Source of the DNA: Artocarpus heterophyllus
Lineage: Eukaryota > Streptophyta > Magnoliopsida > Rosales > Moraceae
Direction: 5' to 3'
Assembly: GCA_025403435.1 (NCBI GenBank)
Contig: CM046348.1
Location: 19,567,679-19,631,678 of the forward strand
DNA length: 64,000 bases
Below the pieces are notes generated by a model that was given only the letters and a program-made list of their open reading frames with translations, ran no database searches and was not told where the DNA came from. The first letter of the stretch is position 1, and every line of letters begins with the position of its first letter. Positions 59,256 through 64,000 of the stretch are shown one piece after another. The position numbers and the translations under genes were made by a program.

Positions 59256-60330
59256 TCTTATATATATATATTTAAATTCAAAAATATATCATATTTATTT
59301 AAAAAAAGATTCTAAATTAATTAATAATTTAATTTTGTGTCTATATTAAAAAGATAAAATGTGGTCCCACCACAAGTGTGTCACACACAAAATTAAAATT
59401 ATATTTAAATAATCTTATTATTCAAATATTATCAATTAATTAATTTAAAAAAACATATGTAACTAATCTCATTAGTTAAATATAATCAATTAAATAATTA
59501 AGTAATGCTCAGTTGAATGTGACAACATTTATCACATTATATTATATATCATAGAGAATATTTTTCTGAGTCACATTAATAACTCAAGTGTGAAATAATT
59601 AATTCAGAATTCAATAATTTTAAATTAAATATATATAATTCATTCTATGCATTAAATCAAATATAGTGTTATAGAGATGGCATTGGGGACCTATGGACCT
59701 ATAACCCAAGCTTCAATAAATTTGACAATTAATCAAACTCTTTAATTAATGTGTCAAATTTATTAGTTTAAGTGTTACTCCACTAAAAACCCGAAACTGA
59801 ACTCTTAAGATTAAAGTGAAATTACTCAAAGAAAATTAGCAAATAGTCCATTGATATAATCATTACATATAAATCAGTCCTCTATAAATAATTCATAATA
59901 AGAGCTAGGTTTAATTTCCGTTCACCTCTCCTATTACATCTTTATCCTTGAGTTCCAATAATTCTCTAATGAATAGTTAATTCATAATCTTATTATGAAC
60001 GGGTGCTTTACTATTCAAACCTTGAATCATCACTCAAAAGAACTATTTTTCTAACTCTCATAAGAAAGGAATAGATTCCATATATGTATAATATTATTCC
60101 CCGCCATTGATTACATTATGTTTTCAAGATGTTAAGTTATGATCTATGTTTAGACAAATCTTACCATATAAGTAAAAAAACATAAAGTTTCTTGAAAATG
60201 ACTTAATCAATGGGAGTGATCCTTTAAAGAGCAAAATCTTGGAAATAGATCAACCTTCCACCTCAAGTAAAAGATTGGTAGTCATTCATAACAATCCTCA
60301 AGCTCAAACAAATATTGAACAATAGATCAT
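58573..60330. repeat. Possible LTR relic, second copy type
   Basis: Starts TATTGGAAATAAATATG, similar in style to the inverted end of the relic at 38588 (TGTTGGAAAAATATATT). It contains words such as GACCTATGGACCTATAACCC and is non-coding throughout, with (AT)n near 59083-59101, 59163-59184 and 59225-59247. Boundaries and target duplication not found. Confidence 0.33.
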
Positions 60331-60791
60331 TGAAGTTCCACAAGCTACTGAGTCAGGCGAATCGTGAGGTCATCACATATATATAAGCTTTGGCACTAGT
60401 TTGGTTGGCTAGTTTAATCAAGTAAGCTTGCTTGAGGTTAAAGCTCTTGATTTTTCTCTTTGTTATTTTTTTAATAAAGAAATAAGCTTCAATTTGACAT
60501 GTTAGGTTTGCTACCAGTGCTAAAGTAAGAGTACACATCAAATTACTTTCCTTTGGTATATATTGTAACTCATACTTAAACCATTTGTGTATATTTTAAC
60601 AAACGAACAATTCCCTAGAAGAAGAATTCAACGAATAAAACACGTGCTTAAGGGACATGCAATGTGTGTGTGTGTGTGTGAAAATGGCACATGAAATGAA
60701 AATGAGAAACTTTCAATGAAAAATTAAGGGTGTGTATGGAATCCGCCAATCCATTCAATCTAATTTAATCCACCGGAATGGTTTGGAATAT
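60331..60791. other. Intergenic, no gene seen
   Basis: A (TG)n tract near 60665-60680. A frame at 60353-60541 (minus) has no motif. Confidence 0.5.
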
Positions 60792-61570
60792 TAGGGGTGG
60801 AAAATAGCATTGGCGGGTTGGGTTAGTGTTGGGTTGGAGTTAATTTTTACAAAAATTAGGTCGACACTAACCCGACCAGTGACACAAATGGGTTAAGAAT
60901 TTTCAACCCTAACACGACCCGTTTTGGTACGGGTTTATACGAACACGACCCGTGCCAACCCGTTACTTATGCGCAATGTTAAAAAACAATGACTTGTGAT
61001 CCCAATTTGACCCGTAGCCTAAATTTGACCCACAACCCGCCCATGACCCGCCTACACTAATATATATATATATATATATATAACATAAAAACAAACATAA
61101 AATTAGATAATTTTTATACCACAACAACAAGAAAGTCCAGTTCTAAAATTTAAAAAACATCCAACAAGTCCAAAACATATCATGAGCCATCATAGCAACT
61201 GTTGATACCGTTACTAAATATAGATTTTGATGCAACTGTTGATACCGGAATGCTTAAAATGATACGAGCCATCATAGCAAGGATAGGATAACGGAACTGA
61301 TTTGTCTTCCAAAGTAAGAGGTAATGTTTAGGGTTATACTATTGTCTATATCTGATCTGAAATATAATAATAGAATAAAAAATATCTAAATAAATATAAG
61401 TAGGTCAGTCTCAGGTTAGGCGAGTTAATCCAAACTCGACTTGTTTTTGGACGATTCAGTTTCGAGTTGATACTAAATTGACCCAAAGTTAATTTTTTGA
61501 CACTAACTTGTAAAAATTCTTGTTGAGTTCGTGTCGTGCCGTCACGTCGCAACCCATATTGCCGGCCCTA
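60792..61570. mobile_element. hAT-like non-autonomous element with GGGTTGGGTT / ACCCGACC motifs
   Basis: About 779 bp. Ends TAGGGGTGGAAAATAGCA and, inverted, TAGGGCCGGCAATATGGG. Subterminal regions are dense in GGGTTGGGTT and CGACCCG in both orientations. An (AT)n tract lies near 61060-61082. No ORF and no clean 8-bp duplication. Confidence 0.55.
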
Positions 61571-63121
61571 GTTTAGATTATGAAAAATACGACTTGGTTT
61601 TGGATTGAGATTTTTCCAATCCAATATGTACAAATTCAATTAAGGATAGAGTATCTTTCAAGCCTTGTAATCCATAAATCTGAACTATATATATTGTATA
61701 GATTATATACACATACACATATATATATACAAAAAAATTTAATAAATACATAAACTTATATTTTTATGTGTCTAAAATTTATATGCCTAAAAAAAAGCTT
61801 AGCCTAATTACAAAGAACAATATTATTTAATCATGATATTTACTCATGCCTAAAGTTTATTTAAAATTATTAGTTGTAATGTTTTATGATGTTACGATTT
61901 AGTTTATTATCAAAGACTTACATTCTATTGGGTTGTAAGATGAATTTTATTAAATTATGTTATGCTATACTATGTTATTAATTTCTAATTTTTTAATAAA
62001 TTTAAAGACTCAATCTGTAAATCTTTGAAATCTAATCCACAAAATCTATGGTTTTAGATTGGATTGAAGTATTCACAAATTGGGATTTTACAACTCTGAT
62101 TGTTTGAATTGAATTATGGATTGACCTTTGATCCGTATAATCTGATCTATGAATACCCCCTAAGAAAAGTGCCAAAATTAAATTATGTTATGAATAGTAT
62201 TAAATAAATAAAATGACATATATATTGCAATAATAATAATGTTATAATTTGAGATAAATAAAATAATAAATATAGGTTATAATTATATTTTTATATGTAT
62301 CTTGTTTTTATTCTAATAAATTAAGGATAGGATAATAATTTAATATTAAGTTATTAGCATTAATGACTCCAAAATTTTAGGGTTTCCTTAGTCCTTGAAT
62401 TTTAAAAATCATCACTTTATACTTGAACTTTCAAGAGAGTGTTTAGGAACCACGTTGGAAATTAAACATTGTAATATGTGAGAGCTTTACACAGTAGTAA
62501 GTACAATTTTGATATTAAAACTTGATTCTCAAACACTTTACAAAGCTCCTCACTTAGCCACGGAACTCTAAAAATCACTATTTTAAGGCATGAACTGTTT
62601 ACGGCAAGGAAACAAAACTTAATGAAGAGAAATAGTACAGAAATGACACCACGGTGGTCCTTTATTTATTCCTAAAAAAGAAATGCCCCTAATCACATAG
62701 TTACCCAATGTTTTGTTGTGCTTGCATTGTCTATTAATCTTGAGCTTGCCTCAATTCAGTTAGTGGCAAATTTGTAAAAAAATTAAAAATCAAACGTATG
62801 TCTCATGCCTCTGTAAAATATTAATTCAAAGAGTATTAATTTTCTATTAGGAAAAAAAAAAACACAGAAAACTTCAAGGGATGAAAACGTGATTAATTCT
62901 TTATTAGACCCAAATGAAAGCATGTATCACGAGAGATTCCCTAAAGGGAAAAAAAAAACACATAAAATATTAATATATAATAATAATTAGGCGGTACCAA
63001 CCGTGTAGGCTGAGATGTAACTTTCATTCAATTATAAGACCTTTTTTTTTCCCTAACTAGACTGAATCTTCTTAAATGATTGCAACAGCCAAAAATTGAC
63101 CAGCCTGGCTATAAACTTCTT
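61571..63121. other. Intergenic, possible nested MITEs
   Basis: AT-rich. Bases about 62365-62600 carry the CCTTGAATTTTAAAAATCA wording of the MITE at 18477, apparently interrupted by a smaller hairpin-ended stretch (about 62437-62545). No gene. Confidence 0.45.
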
Positions 63122-63128
63122 TATAAAT
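63122..63128 (+). promoter_or_regulatory. Probable TATA box of BBE-like gene
   Basis: TATAAAT 83 bp before the start codon. Confidence 0.45.
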
Positions 63129-63204
63129 CTCCAATCAAACATTCAACTTTTAAACAGCTCAAATAGCTAGTAATTAATTATCCACAAAAATAATAATAAT
63201 AATA

Positions 63205-64000
<796 letters not shown>

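Overview
The window is nuclear DNA of a flowering plant, most likely a eudicot. It shows AT-rich intergenic DNA, intron-split genes with GT-AG junctions, and plant Ty1/copia and Ty3/gypsy retrotransposons primed by initiator tRNA-Met. The genes recognised are a SYP13-type plasma-membrane syntaxin, a small ESGWT-motif protein and a berberine-bridge-enzyme-like (BBE-like) sequence. I cannot name the species.

Layout. Bases 1-18237 are a stack of nested retrotransposons. A decayed Ty1/copia element (plus strand; pieces 1-2339, 11854-12144 and 17993-18237) was split twice. The first insertion is a 9.5 kb, minus-strand, large-LTR element without gag-pol (2345-11853). It carries an intronless relic of a cytokinin-activating LOG-type gene. 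The second is a 5.85 kb chromovirus (12145-17992) with a single-frame polyprotein that is ruined by stops and by substitutions at catalytic and metal-binding residues. Bases 20.8-22.1 kb hold a three-exon gene for a 196-residue protein of the ESGWT (VUP / SOB-FIVE-LIKE type) group. Bases 22-31.7 kb are gene-poor, with microsatellites, a probable LINE relic, a tRNA-derived SINE and a minisatellite. Bases 31.7-36.1 kb hold a complete but internally deleted minus-strand copia element, with a perfect target duplication and CpG-rich palindromic repeats in its LTRs. Bases 36-50 kb are a mosaic of small DNA transposons: a candidate Pack-MULE, two copies of a Mutator-type MITE with 9-bp duplications, hAT-like elements and a gypsy integrase fragment.

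Bases 50.4-55.9 kb hold the best-supported gene, a 13-exon syntaxin of the SYP131/132 group (306 residues). About 2 kb past its last exon lies a second, phase-compatible terminal exon encoding an alternative end of the SNARE helix and membrane anchor. This matches the gene architecture described for Medicago SYP132, where alternative termination yields a housekeeping and a symbiosis-dedicated isoform. Exon 2 also carries a 72-bp tandem duplication that duplicates its splice donor in frame. Bases 56-63 kb are intergenic, with LTR-like and hAT-like relics. The window ends inside a BBE-like gene disrupted by an in-frame stop, a small deletion and a frameshift.

The genes do not form a pathway; they are independent loci among transposons. 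The most notable points are the two-ended syntaxin gene, the LOG relic inside a non-autonomous retrotransposon, and the candidate Pack-MULE.
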